Made by a program: the position numbers and the translations under genes | The notes under the pieces: generated by a model | The model's database searches: none | Seen by the model: the letters and a program-made list of their open reading frames with translations, nothing else | Told to the model about the DNA's origin: nothing | NCBI GenBank assembly: GCA_046303115.1 | Contig: JBKCGZ010000026.1 | Location: 1-64,000, forward strand | Direction of reading: 5' to 3' | From: CAINEC01 sp046303115 | Lineage (GTDB): Bacteria > Bacteroidota > Bacteroidia > AKYH767-A > OLB10 | DNA: 64,000 nucleotides | Shown: piece after piece, positions 16,737 through 25,393 of the stretch | Numbering within the stretch: the first letter of the stretch is position 1 | Layout: every line of letters starts with the position of its first letter

Positions 16737-17540
16737 ATGAAAAACAGAATCATTAATCTCGTCTTAGCGTCTTTCATTGTTCTCAACTTTGTTTCTTGTG
16801 ACGACGATGATACAACACCGCCATCAAACGGAGGAGGAGGCTCAACAACTTATAACGCTGGAGATGTAAGTCTAGAATTTCAAAATATTGCAGGATCTGT
16901 TTTCCTTGATCCAACTGGGGCGACAAATTATGTGAACTCTTCAGGAGAAACTTTTTCAGTGACCAATTTTAAATACTACATATCAAATGTCAAATTGATA
17001 AAAGATGATGGGACAAAATACGTAGTTCCAAACTCTTATTATTTAATTAATGCGAATGATACAAACACGTTAAAAGTTAATTTGGCTAATATCCCAGGAG
17101 GTAAATACACAGGAGTGGAGTATATGATTGGCGTGGATAGTACAAGAAATGTTTCCGGTGCTCAGACCGGAGCTTTAGATCCTGCAAATGGTATGTTTTG
17201 GAGTTGGAATCAAGGGTATATTTTCTTAAAGCTAGAAGGCAACTCTCCTGCAGCAAATAATAATTATTTTGAATTCCATATTGGTGGATTCATTGGCGCT
17301 AATAGTACATTACGCACTACGTCAATTGATTTTAGTCCATCAATTCTGGTAGTTGATGGAGGTAAGCGTGATGCAGAAATACACATCTTGGCTGATGTGC
17401 TGGAAATATTTAAAAATCCTGTTAATTGGACCATAACAGGTCATTCAGCTGTAACAATGCCAGGGGTAAATGCATCTACTGTTGCAACAAATTATGCTGA
17501 TATGTTCTCATTTGACCATATACATAACGACCCACTTTAA
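16737..17540 (+). CDS. MbnP-like copper-associated lipoprotein (copy 2)
   Basis: This 267-residue lipoprotein (lipobox FVSC, Cys21, followed by an Asp run and a Gly-rich linker) is a clear paralogue of the gene just upstream. It shares SLEFQN, ETFSVTNFKYYISNVKL, VEYMIGVDST and GALDPANGMFWSWNQGYIF (Trp155 and Trp157), plus FEFHIGGF with His181. The ends differ: copy 2 finishes FDHIHNDPL, which adds two His. It lies 51 bases before the MbnH-like gene. Tandem MbnP copies suggest either two copper sites or two substrates for one MbnH. Its own promoter lies 50 bases upstream. Confidence 0.87.
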   Translation: MKNRIINLVLASFIVLNFVSCDDDDTTPPSNGGGGSTTYNAGDVSLEFQNIAGSVFLDPTGATNYVNSSGETFSVTNFKYYISNVKLIKDDGTKYVVPNSYYLINANDTNTLKVNLANIPGGKYTGVEYMIGVDSTRNVSGAQTGALDPANGMFWSWNQGYIFLKLEGNSPAANNNYFEFHIGGFIGANSTLRTTSIDFSPSILVVDGGKRDAEIHILADVLEIFKNPVNWTITGHSAVTMPGVNASTVATNYADMFSFDHIHNDPL

Positions 17541-17591
17541 TTACAAATAAATTTAGCCGAGGTGAACATCATTTCCGAAGGTAGTTTAAAA

Positions 17592-18623
17592 ATGAAATTA
17601 AATTTTAAACATAAATTAATATCTTTTCTATCCATAATTGTGATGGTGCATTCTTGTGTGCCTGATGTTGATCCTCCAGTAACTCAACCATTGTTTTATC
17701 AGCCTGATGGATTTCCAGCTCCATCAGGTCAGCTAGCAAATAACCCAGTTACTTATTACGGTTTCAGCCTTGGAAAGAAATTGTTTTATGACCCCATATT
17801 ATCAGTTGATAGTACTGTTTCGTGTGGGACATGTCATCAGCAATGGGCCGCATTTGCAAATCTGGATCATAAATTAAGTCACGGGATAAATGATTTAGAA
17901 GGCACTCGTAATTCGCCACCATTATTTAATCTTGCATGGCATTCTAATTTTTTCTGGGACGGCGGCTCTACGCATATCGAGATGCAACCGATTGGCCCTA
18001 TTACAAATCCGGTAGAGATGAATGAGTCGCTGCCAAACGCATTAATGAAGCTTCAGCGATCTTCGTATTACCCCGCAATGTTTAAAAAAGCATTTGGAAG
18101 CGATTCAATTACGACGCAGTCAATGACAAGAGCGCTTGCTCAGTTTATGTCATCATTAATCTCTGCTAATTCAAAATACGATAAGGTTAAAGCTGGTACC
18201 GCTACTTTTACGGTTGACGAACAAAATGGATACATGCTTTTCAAAGCAAAGTGTGAGAGCTGTCATAAAGAACCTTTAATGACCGATTTGACATACCGTA
18301 ACAACGGACTTGATTTACATTTTGCGGCTGATCCTGGCAGAGCGCATATTACACTTCAGCCAAGCGACTCAGGAAAGTTTAAAGTACCATCTTTGAGAAA
18401 TATTGCCGTCTCCTATCCATATATGCATGATGGAAGATTGAATTCGCTAAGCAAGGTGATAGATCATTACAGATCAGGAATAGTTCTAAGTAGCACTATA
18501 GATCCTCTGCTTTCAAGTGGCAATATTTCAATTACTGATGCTGAAAAACAGCAAATAATACTTTTCTTAAATACACTTACAGATCCTACTTTTTTAAACG
18601 ACAAGCGATTTAGCGAAAAGTAA
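17592..18623 (+). CDS. MbnH-like diheme cytochrome c peroxidase family lipoprotein
   Basis: This 343-residue protein has two c-type heme motifs, CGTCH (Cys78-His82) and CESCH (Cys221-His225), in the arrangement of bacterial diheme cytochrome c peroxidases and MauG. The segments LGKKLFYDPILS, GTRNSPPLFNLAW and PYMHDGRLNSL are family signatures. An N-terminal lipobox VHSC (Cys22) anchors it in the membrane. Beside two MbnP genes it is best read as MbnH, which oxidises a Trp of MbnP. I chose ATG 17592; the GTG at 17562 would add ten residues before the signal peptide. The MbnH role rests on neighbourhood as well as on family resemblance. Confidence 0.87.
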   Translation: MKLNFKHKLISFLSIIVMVHSCVPDVDPPVTQPLFYQPDGFPAPSGQLANNPVTYYGFSLGKKLFYDPILSVDSTVSCGTCHQQWAAFANLDHKLSHGINDLEGTRNSPPLFNLAWHSNFFWDGGSTHIEMQPIGPITNPVEMNESLPNALMKLQRSSYYPAMFKKAFGSDSITTQSMTRALAQFMSSLISANSKYDKVKAGTATFTVDEQNGYMLFKAKCESCHKEPLMTDLTYRNNGLDLHFAADPGRAHITLQPSDSGKFKVPSLRNIAVSYPYMHDGRLNSLSKVIDHYRSGIVLSSTIDPLLSSGNISITDAEKQQIILFLNTLTDPTFLNDKRFSEK

Positions 18624-18892
18624 CTCTTCTATTTTGTTATTGATTTGTAAAAGCATCTTATTTTGGAATTCAAATCGATTGTATTATCTAGTTCATTTTG
18701 GATTGATTAATAGTGATTTTGCATTTATCTCTAAATGTATTTAATATACTATTGTTTAAAATATAATAAAAAATACATCTTAAGAAAATATAAAATAATA
18801 TAAAATATAAAAATAATTTATGTTTAAAATATTAACATTGCATTGTAAATAAGTGGATAGGCGTGTAGTTAGTTTACCCTTAAAAGGAGTGG
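18624..18892 (+). other. AT-rich intergenic stretch
   Basis: Between the cytochrome gene and the gene at 18918 there is very A/T-rich sequence (most extreme at 18740-18850), with runs such as AAATATAAAAT. I see no reading frame of note, no strong hairpin and no DnaA-box cluster. It may act as a curved upstream element for the promoter at 18893. Confidence 0.5.
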
Positions 18893-18900
18893 TACATTTG
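18893..18900 (+). promoter_or_regulatory. TAnnTTTG promoter box, gene 18918
   Basis: TACATTTG lies 17 bases before the ATG at 18918. Confidence 0.55.
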
Positions 18901-18917
18901 ACTAACCAACCTGCTAA

Positions 18918-21572
18918 ATGAAGAAAGTACTTCTGTCGTCAATTATTTCTGTAGTGATACTGGTAGCTGTAGCAGGAATTTTTATCTATTATCAATACTA
19001 TCGCAACGAATCAACAAGCCTTTACGAAGCTATTCCTTCTGATGTAGCATGGGTTATATCAGTAGATCCTACGACAGGTGATTTAAAGCGATTAGCTAAT
19101 ACTGGCTTTTTTAATAACCATGATTCTATTGCAGGACTTGACGATTGGTATAATTCGTTAATCTCACTAGATTCAGCAGTTGTAAAAAATCAAGCACTTC
19201 GATCTATTTTCAAAACATATCCCTTGGTGGTATCAGGGCATGTTACAGGACCTAACACATTTAGTGAAATTTATTATTTACGCTTAAATAATGCTAATCC
19301 CGATGGTGAAGCAGACCAGTTGGTAATGGGGATTTTAGGTAAAAAAGTTAAAAAGCAAACTAGAAATTACAATGGAACTGAAATTCGAGAAGTTAGATTG
19401 GATAGTGCTCGAATGTTCACATGGTCAGTTTCAAAAGGTGTTTTTATAGGTAGTTTTACTCCATACCTTGTTGAAGATGCTTTAAGACAACAGAAATATA
19501 TTAAGAGTTCTTCTCCAGCGGTGAAATTAATGGGGTTTGTAGACACCAATAAAAAGAATCTGGTTATAGGTATTCACTATAATGGTTTTCATAAATGGGT
19601 TTTGACCCAAGTGAATACTTTATCTGGATTAAAGTTAGAGCCCTTGCAGCGAGTAGGAGAGTGGTCAATTGCAAAGCTTAATATAAAGTCTGACGGTATT
19701 ACATTTCAAGGGACAACAACAGTTGATGGTTCTAACCAGTTTTTATCGTTGTTCAAGGATCAAAAAAGTGTTCCATTAAATGTGTTTAAAATTCTCCCTT
19801 CGCGAACTGCAGCTGTAGTTGCGTGGGGAATTAGTAGTCCTACCGTATGGCTTAATGATTTCGCTGAATATCTCCAGGAAAATAATGGAATTACAAGTTC
19901 TGAAAAGAATAAAGTTTACTTTGAAGATTGGATTGGAAATGAAGTTTCATTGATAGTAACAGAACCTGTATCTAGTAATAATGATAATAATTATTTTGCT
20001 GCAATAGCTGTTAATAATGTTGTGATTTGTCAGAAAAAAATGCTGGAGGTTTCTGAATTGGGAAGCGATAATAAGCCACTAGAAGAATCCTATAATGGAA
20101 TTGCCATTAGAAAGTTAAAGAAAAATGATTTGATACCTTCTGTTTTGGGGCCATTATTTAATAAACTAAACGGAAGCTATTACTGTATAATTAATAATTA
20201 TTTTGTTGCATCGAATCAAGTTGCAGCTTTGAGAGGATTTATCAATGATAATAAAAATAAAAATTTGCTCATTGATCAGAATAGATTTAAAGAAATTACA
20301 AATAAAGTACATCCTTTTGGTAATTTATATTTCTATGCTGGATTTCCCCAATCGGAAAAAATATTTAAATCGATTGCTGCACCTGGATGGCTTGATTGGT
20401 TAACACAGTATGGAAATAAAGTTAAAGGATGGAATGGTATCGCATTAAATATTGGTTCATCTAATGGTGTTTTTAATACAACTGGCTGCTTAAGTTATTT
20501 TAATAATATTTCTCAAGGGCCCCATGCAATATGGGATTATAAGTGTGATACCACTATCATTGCTGGTCCATTTGCTCCAAAAGTCGATCACGATATATTG
20601 TTTGTTCAAGATGCTAATCTTGCCTTATCAGGAGTAGGAAAGGATGGCACATTAAAATGGAAAAAGTCCCTCGATAGCGAAATAAAGGGTGAAATCAAAA
20701 CAGTCGATTTTTATAACAATGGAAGTGTTCAATATGTCTTTAATACGCTTACAAAAATTTATATGCTTGATTCCTTGGGAGATAATGTTGGTAATTTCCC
20801 TATTCAACTACCTGACACAGCTACAACAGGAATAGGAGTGTTTCAGCTAAATTACAATACATCTGCTCAACTTTTCATTAGCTGTCGTAATATGGCGGTC
20901 TATGCTTATGAGCTGTCAGGTATTCCATTGATTAATTATCAGACAGTAACGCTTACGTCCAATGTTAAAACACCACCATTTTTGTCGGTTTATGGTACCA
21001 AGCGATACATTACTGTAGTAGATGTAGCCGGTGTTTGTTATTTTATAACTCCATTTGGCGAGAAAAAATTTAGACTTGATGAGACTATTGGTAAACCAAC
21101 TTCGAATAGGATATTTTCTGCCAAAGACACTTCTTCATTATTTATATGGGAAACTAGCGCGGGCATTTTAAAGTGCGCAAAAGGCTCAGGCGGATCAGTT
21201 ACTTATTTTAGAGCAGAGAATGAATCGATAAAAGATATTGTATTAGGAAGAAAAAACAGCAAGACTTATTTCGCAGGTAGTGATGGGGATTCTATTCATG
21301 TTTTTAATGCTAACGGTACTGAAAAAGTAGGAGCTAAATTGCCAGCTAATATAATTTTAAAAGATTTAACAGTATTGTTGGATTACAGTGATGTATATAT
21401 CTCATATCGTGATGGCGAAACCAACAACTTTTATCTTATAGATGGACTTGGTAGAATTTGTAAAGGGTTTCCTATTAAAGGCTATGGTATCGCTAAAGAT
21501 ATTTCCTCGTCTAATCTTGAATTTATTTTTAAGTCAGGAACTAATTCGTTTAGCTTATATCAAATTGAATAA
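18918..21572 (+). CDS. Large membrane-anchored protein, DUF3352-like with C-terminal beta-propeller
   Basis: This 884-residue protein has one N-terminal membrane segment (about residues 5-27). The next ~500 residues resemble DUF3352-type proteins (YEAIPSDVAWVISVDP near residue 38 and the repeated I-P-x-x-x-A pattern). From about residue 535 a series of short strands with GKDGTLKWKKSL, FGEKKFRLD and NGTEKVGAKLP looks like the blades of a PQQ/WD-type beta-propeller. It is therefore probably anchored in the inner membrane with a large periplasmic part. No enzymatic motif is visible and the function is unknown. It is a single-gene unit with its own promoter. Confidence 0.7.
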   Translation: MKKVLLSSIISVVILVAVAGIFIYYQYYRNESTSLYEAIPSDVAWVISVDPTTGDLKRLANTGFFNNHDSIAGLDDWYNSLISLDSAVVKNQALRSIFKTYPLVVSGHVTGPNTFSEIYYLRLNNANPDGEADQLVMGILGKKVKKQTRNYNGTEIREVRLDSARMFTWSVSKGVFIGSFTPYLVEDALRQQKYIKSSSPAVKLMGFVDTNKKNLVIGIHYNGFHKWVLTQVNTLSGLKLEPLQRVGEWSIAKLNIKSDGITFQGTTTVDGSNQFLSLFKDQKSVPLNVFKILPSRTAAVVAWGISSPTVWLNDFAEYLQENNGITSSEKNKVYFEDWIGNEVSLIVTEPVSSNNDNNYFAAIAVNNVVICQKKMLEVSELGSDNKPLEESYNGIAIRKLKKNDLIPSVLGPLFNKLNGSYYCIINNYFVASNQVAALRGFINDNKNKNLLIDQNRFKEITNKVHPFGNLYFYAGFPQSEKIFKSIAAPGWLDWLTQYGNKVKGWNGIALNIGSSNGVFNTTGCLSYFNNISQGPHAIWDYKCDTTIIAGPFAPKVDHDILFVQDANLALSGVGKDGTLKWKKSLDSEIKGEIKTVDFYNNGSVQYVFNTLTKIYMLDSLGDNVGNFPIQLPDTATTGIGVFQLNYNTSAQLFISCRNMAVYAYELSGIPLINYQTVTLTSNVKTPPFLSVYGTKRYITVVDVAGVCYFITPFGEKKFRLDETIGKPTSNRIFSAKDTSSLFIWETSAGILKCAKGSGGSVTYFRAENESIKDIVLGRKNSKTYFAGSDGDSIHVFNANGTEKVGAKLPANIILKDLTVLLDYSDVYISYRDGETNNFYLIDGLGRICKGFPIKGYGIAKDISSSNLEFIFKSGTNSFSLYQIE

Positions 21573-21585
21573 AAAAATCGATTGA

Positions 21586-21894
21586 TCAAATCGAATCAAA
21601 GCACTTGTATAGTGTATTAATTAACTTTTGCTCCTCTTTTGTTTTAATATTCTTATTAATAAACCAATTCTTTTTAAATTCGGAATTGATTTTTATCGAG
21701 GTCTGATTTTTATTAATATCGTCCACTTGTATTTCAATACGTATTTCAGGTTTTAGAAACTGTTTCTTTGAGCATGCTATGATTCTGCCTGTAGATTTAT
21801 CAAATTCTTCTACAATAAAATTTCTCTTTTCAAGCGCTTTAAGGCTTACTTTGCAAACAACATCTTTATCGTAGAAAAAAGAAATCTTACTCAT
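21586..21894 (-). CDS. Small hypothetical protein
   Basis: I do not recognise this 102-residue protein. It has no signal peptide or membrane segment and alternates beta strands (EIRIEIQVDDINKNQTSIKINSEF) with a C-terminal helix (TKEEQKLINTLYKCFDSI), suggesting a small cytoplasmic alpha/beta fold. It has a good promoter box upstream and converges on the large gene ending at 21572, 13 bases away. Confidence 0.6.
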   Translation of the reverse strand: MSKISFFYDKDVVCKVSLKALEKRNFIVEEFDKSTGRIIACSKKQFLKPEIRIEIQVDDINKNQTSIKINSEFKKNWFINKNIKTKEEQKLINTLYKCFDSI

Positions 21895-21913
21895 AAATTG
21901 AAGTGTGGTTTAA

Positions 21914-21921
21914 CAAATATA
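21914..21921 (-). promoter_or_regulatory. TAnnTTTG promoter box, gene 21586-21894
   Basis: On the minus strand TATATTTG lies 19 bases before the ATG at 21894. Confidence 0.5.
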
Positions 21922-21964
21922 TTAATATTCAGCAAATAGCCAAATAATCATAATGAAAACAACG

Positions 21965-22000
21965 AAAAAAAGGCTGCTCCTTGCTGGAGCAGCCTTTTTT
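21965..22000 (-). terminator. Strong Rho-independent terminator of ompA-family gene
   Basis: GGCTGCTCC (21972-21980) pairs with GGAGCAGCC (21986-21994) around a five-base loop, extended by A7/T6 flanks. It lies 18 bases beyond the stop of the gene at 22019. Confidence 0.92.
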
Positions 22001-22018
22001 ATTGGTTTTTATTTAGAC

Positions 22019-23536
22019 TTATTTAACTGAGAAGTCTACCCTTCTGTTCATTGAATTTAACTTCACTGCAACTGGATCTTTTGAACCTTTAGTTTCAGTT
22101 GAAATTCTAGATCCATCAATTCCAAAGCTCTTTACTAAAATTTCTTTAACGTTCTCAGCACGACGGGCACCTAGACGTTGATTTTCATTGTCGCTTCCAG
22201 TAACATCACAATTACCTGTAATAGTAATATTAACTGAAGGATTTGTTTTCATCATCTTAGCGATAACAAAGATGCGATCATTATAAATTGATTTTACAGT
22301 AGCAGATCCTAAGTCAAAGAAGATAGAAGGCATGTAACCAGAACCATTTGCACCATTAACTCCATCTTTTCCATGTTGACCAGGTTTAGCAATTGTAATT
22401 CCTTGGAAGTTTACTAATGAACCGCTTTCAGTTGCAGGCTCTAAATCTTTAGAGTCAGCAACGCCATCACCATCTGTATCTACTTCCTGACCATTAGCGT
22501 CTACTTTCGCTCCTTTAGCAGTGTATGGGTCTGCGTCTTTAGAATCAGCAACACCATCACCATCAGTATCTACCGTTGTACCATCACCATATACCTTTGT
22601 GCCCTCTGGTGTAGCGTTGTCTTTATCAAATAAGTCCGAAACGCCATCTTTGTCTTTATCACCAGAAAGGATATTTACTTTCTCTTTTAAGTCGGCGATA
22701 TCGTTATAAACAACCTCCATTGGATTAACCCATTCCATTGGCTTACTTTTCTTTCCCAAAGTATAGCTCACACCAGCATTTACCATATAGTAACTATCGT
22801 ATTCAGAAAAAGTCTTGGTTGTTGCATCTACATTGTCAGTAAAAGTTTTGCGATATTCCATCGCTAAGCCTAAGTCAATTTTTCCGATTTTATACTTGAA
22901 TCCTAATGACAAAGGAATCATCAATTCACTTGTGCTTCCCGACGATCTTAAAACTGCGCCTGATTTAACGGTATCTGGACCTAAAATAACATCTGTTTTG
23001 CTATCTAATGTAATGTCACCATCGAAATGAAAAACACCGGCACCTAAAGTAGCGACCATGTGGAAATTTTTATTTCTGTTTAAAAAACTAATGTTTCCAA
23101 AATTATAAGTCATTTCTAATGCAGCCTCGTACATATTGCTCTCATACTTATCTGGAAAAAGTCCAAATGTAGTTGGTGCATTTGGATTCGCAGGATTAAA
23201 AGGAAGCCACGTACCTTTTGAGTTATATAAATATTCTTTATCGTAAGCTTCAAATCTAGATAGCATTCCACTTGCTCTCAAGCCGATAGAATGAGTTAAT
23301 TGATAATTAACCATAAGTCCGTAACCTAGGTTAAAATTTAATTCATCCAACATTCTAGAGTTGTTTTGCGGACCACTGAGCAAATCTCCATTTAAATGGG
23401 TAACTCCCAACTTTAACCCAACCGACAAGCGGTCGAAATCTTTGATATTCGGAAGTCCTCCACCTGAAGAAGTTTGAGCGTAAGATGACGCAGTAATGAA
23501 TAAGCAAAATGCTAATAGTAAATGCTTAGTTTTCAT
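22019..23536 (-). CDS. OmpA-family outer-membrane protein with TSP type-3 repeats
   Basis: This 505-residue protein has a signal peptide (ending ASSYAQ), an N-terminal beta barrel (about 30-265), a Ca-binding thrombospondin type-3 linker (about 295-370) and an OmpA peptidoglycan-binding domain (SVNITITGNCDVTGSDNEN, RLGARRAENVK, MNRRVDFSVK). The linker carries two near-identical copies of DTDGDGVADSKD; the DNA repeats are imperfect and about 90 bases apart. It links the outer membrane to peptidoglycan. A strong terminator follows, so it is monocistronic. Confidence 0.9.
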   Translation of the reverse strand: MKTKHLLLAFCLFITASSYAQTSSGGGLPNIKDFDRLSVGLKLGVTHLNGDLLSGPQNNSRMLDELNFNLGYGLMVNYQLTHSIGLRASGMLSRFEAYDKEYLYNSKGTWLPFNPANPNAPTTFGLFPDKYESNMYEAALEMTYNFGNISFLNRNKNFHMVATLGAGVFHFDGDITLDSKTDVILGPDTVKSGAVLRSSGSTSELMIPLSLGFKYKIGKIDLGLAMEYRKTFTDNVDATTKTFSEYDSYYMVNAGVSYTLGKKSKPMEWVNPMEVVYNDIADLKEKVNILSGDKDKDGVSDLFDKDNATPEGTKVYGDGTTVDTDGDGVADSKDADPYTAKGAKVDANGQEVDTDGDGVADSKDLEPATESGSLVNFQGITIAKPGQHGKDGVNGANGSGYMPSIFFDLGSATVKSIYNDRIFVIAKMMKTNPSVNITITGNCDVTGSDNENQRLGARRAENVKEILVKSFGIDGSRISTETKGSKDPVAVKLNSMNRRVDFSVK

Positions 23537-23635
23537 TGATGTTTTATGTTTTTTTGATTATAGATGCAATAATAATTAAAAAACAAATACAAATTGATAC
23601 CTCAAAATAATTTAATTAGCAGGTAAATGATTCAA

Positions 23636-24286
23636 TTATAGTGTCTTTTGTATTTTCTGAAAACCAATTTTGTTTTGATTTTGTATCAGTTCCAATAAAA
23701 ATCTCAAATCGGATGAGTTTTCAATAAAATCAATATTGTCGCTTTCTACAAATAACACAGGTATTGTTGGGTAATCAGATAAATGTTGCTGATATTGCTT
23801 GGAAATACTATCAAGATATTCTGATGGAATATTTTGTTCATAAGATCTACCACGTTTAGAAATATTTTTTTGAAGTTCCTCTGTCGATTTATTTAAGTAT
23901 AAAATAAGATCAGGCTGCCGAAGATTTTTATTTATTAATTCAAAAAATTTTCTAAATAAATTTAATTCATTACCTTTTAAATTCACGTTGGCAAAGAACA
24001 TGGATTTCTCAAAAAGATAGTCGGATATAAGTACTTTATTGTTTTTTGAAGCTGATTCCTGTCGTGCATTTAGTTGTTGGTAGCGTTCCGCTAGGAATGA
24101 CATTTCTAGAGGGAAAGCAAACCGTTCTGGGTTTTCATAAAATTGAGGGAGAAAGGTATTGTCCGCAAATTCTTCTAAAACTAAATCAGTATTATAAATT
24201 CCAGAAAATATCTTAGCCAGCGAGGTTTTTCCAGCTCCAATATTTCCTTCAACTGCAATGTATGAGTAGGGTAGCGATGACTTCAT
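23636..24286 (-). CDS. Deoxynucleoside kinase
   Basis: This 216-residue protein has the P-loop GNIGAGKTSLA (near residue 13), the substrate motif EEFADNTFLPQFYENP, DRS-like SDYLFEKSMFFA and a lid region KRGRSYE. These are diagnostic of the dCK/dGK/thymidine kinase 2 family, which phosphorylates deoxynucleosides for salvage. I set the start at 24286 (MKSSLPYSY), just before the first strand of the fold and four bases after the folK stop; the ATG at 24328 would overlap folK. It forms a two-gene operon with folK. Confidence 0.88.
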   Translation of the reverse strand: MKSSLPYSYIAVEGNIGAGKTSLAKIFSGIYNTDLVLEEFADNTFLPQFYENPERFAFPLEMSFLAERYQQLNARQESASKNNKVLISDYLFEKSMFFANVNLKGNELNLFRKFFELINKNLRQPDLILYLNKSTEELQKNISKRGRSYEQNIPSEYLDSISKQYQQHLSDYPTIPVLFVESDNIDFIENSSDLRFLLELIQNQNKIGFQKIQKTL

Positions 24287-24290
24287 GATA

Positions 24291-24776
24291 TTATTTTTCC
24301 TTCTTGAATACGTTAAGTTCATCATCACATTCCACTAAAAGCTCAGCAATTGTTTTTTTCAAAGATGGATGCGTATAATCAGGAGTTATTTCGTTTAAGG
24401 GTATTAAGGTAAATTTTCGCAAATGTAATCGAGGATGAGGAATTATAAGGTCATTGGTGATAACTTCTAAATCATTGTAAAATAAAATGTCAATATCTAT
24501 TATGCGAGGTCCATTAATAATCATTCTCGACCTTCCTAGTTCAGATTCAATTTCACGGGTCTCGTTTAATAATTCCAAAGGTGTTAAGAATGTTTCAATT
24601 ATAACAACCTGATTTAAAAAATCACTTTGGTCTGAAAATCCCCATGGTTCCGTTCGATATAGTGATGACTGTAGTATAATCTTTCCGCACTTTTTCTCAA
24701 AGGAACTTAATGTTTCAATAAAGGTGCTTTCACAACTTCCAATGTTACAGCCTAAAAGTAATGTTGCTAAATTCAT
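24291..24776 (-). CDS. folK: 2-amino-4-hydroxy-6-hydroxymethyldihydropteridine pyrophosphokinase (HPPK)
   Basis: This 161-residue enzyme transfers pyrophosphate from ATP to the pterin in folate synthesis. The family motifs are present: LLGCNIG at the start, YRTEPWGFSDQSDFLNQVV, and GPRIIDIDILFYNDLEV followed by IPHPRLHLRKFTLIPLNEI. Length is normal. It has a promoter box six bases before its start and is followed after four bases by the deoxynucleoside kinase gene, an order common in Bacteroidota. Confidence 0.96.
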   Translation of the reverse strand: MNLATLLLGCNIGSCESTFIETLSSFEKKCGKIILQSSLYRTEPWGFSDQSDFLNQVVIIETFLTPLELLNETREIESELGRSRMIINGPRIIDIDILFYNDLEVITNDLIIPHPRLHLRKFTLIPLNEITPDYTHPSLKKTIAELLVECDDELNVFKKEK

Positions 24777-24781
24777 TAATG

Positions 24782-24789
24782 CAAAATTA
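24782..24789 (-). promoter_or_regulatory. TAnnTTTG box close to the folK start
   Basis: On the minus strand TAATTTTG followed by C ends six bases before the A of the folK ATG, predicting a leaderless or nearly leaderless mRNA. Confidence 0.55.
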
Positions 24790-24834
24790 GTTTTATTTAC
24801 AAATTGAGCTATTTTAGCAAATCAAAATTTAATT

Positions 24835-25347
24835 GTGTCAAAAAAATCGGTTGCCTTTATTCTGTTAGTTGTATTTATTATACAACTTTTTGGGATGACT
24901 GCAATGTATTTTTCTCAACGCTATACAATTAAACAATCAGCTTTAAAAATTATTGAATCAGAAATCGAAAGCAACTTTACAAATCTGAAATTATCTATAT
25001 TAGAATTTCAATTAGCAAAGTTTGAAGAAAATGAATTGTTTATTAACGGACAACTTTATGATATTGTTTCAATTGAATTTTGTGAAGGACATGTGATTGT
25101 AAAAGCATTTCATGATACAGGCGAAGAATCGTTTATAAAAATGACAATCGATTGGTTTGATACATCAAATTCAAATAAATCACCACTTCCTAAGTTGATT
25201 TTGAAGACATTTTTTAGTCCTGTAGTTCTGATAAAAAAATTCACTTTTAGTTTTTTGAATCTGTTAAATATCCAATTTTATAAAAGACTCTCATTGCAAG
25301 TTTTGAATGTTAATAGAATACCTGATACTCCACCACCGAATGAGTAG
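24835..25347 (+). CDS. Small membrane-anchored protein of unknown function
   Basis: This 170-residue protein starts with GTG (no ATG fits) and has one hydrophobic N-terminal segment (about 7-25). The mature part includes FEENELFINGQLYDIVSIEF, a short Gly-Asp region and the tail IPDTPPPNE. I do not recognise a family. A gene of this size and shape directly upstream of a TonB-dependent receptor often belongs to the uptake system, but the job here is unknown. The gap to the receptor gene is 46 bases. Confidence 0.65.
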   Translation: MSKKSVAFILLVVFIIQLFGMTAMYFSQRYTIKQSALKIIESEIESNFTNLKLSILEFQLAKFEENELFINGQLYDIVSIEFCEGHVIVKAFHDTGEESFIKMTIDWFDTSNSNKSPLPKLILKTFFSPVVLIKKFTFSFLNLLNIQFYKRLSLQVLNVNRIPDTPPPNE

Positions 25348-25393
25348 TCATTTTGCTAGGTAAAATCTAATATTCACATTTAACAAGTTTAAA

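Noticed and set aside
18740..18850. Replication origin in the AT-rich stretch
   Set aside because: No DnaA-box cluster, no dnaA or dnaN nearby; AT-richness alone is not enough.
22430..22670. Satellite or mobile repeat in the OmpA gene
   Set aside because: The repetition is the coding of thrombospondin type-3 Ca-binding repeats, as expected for the family.
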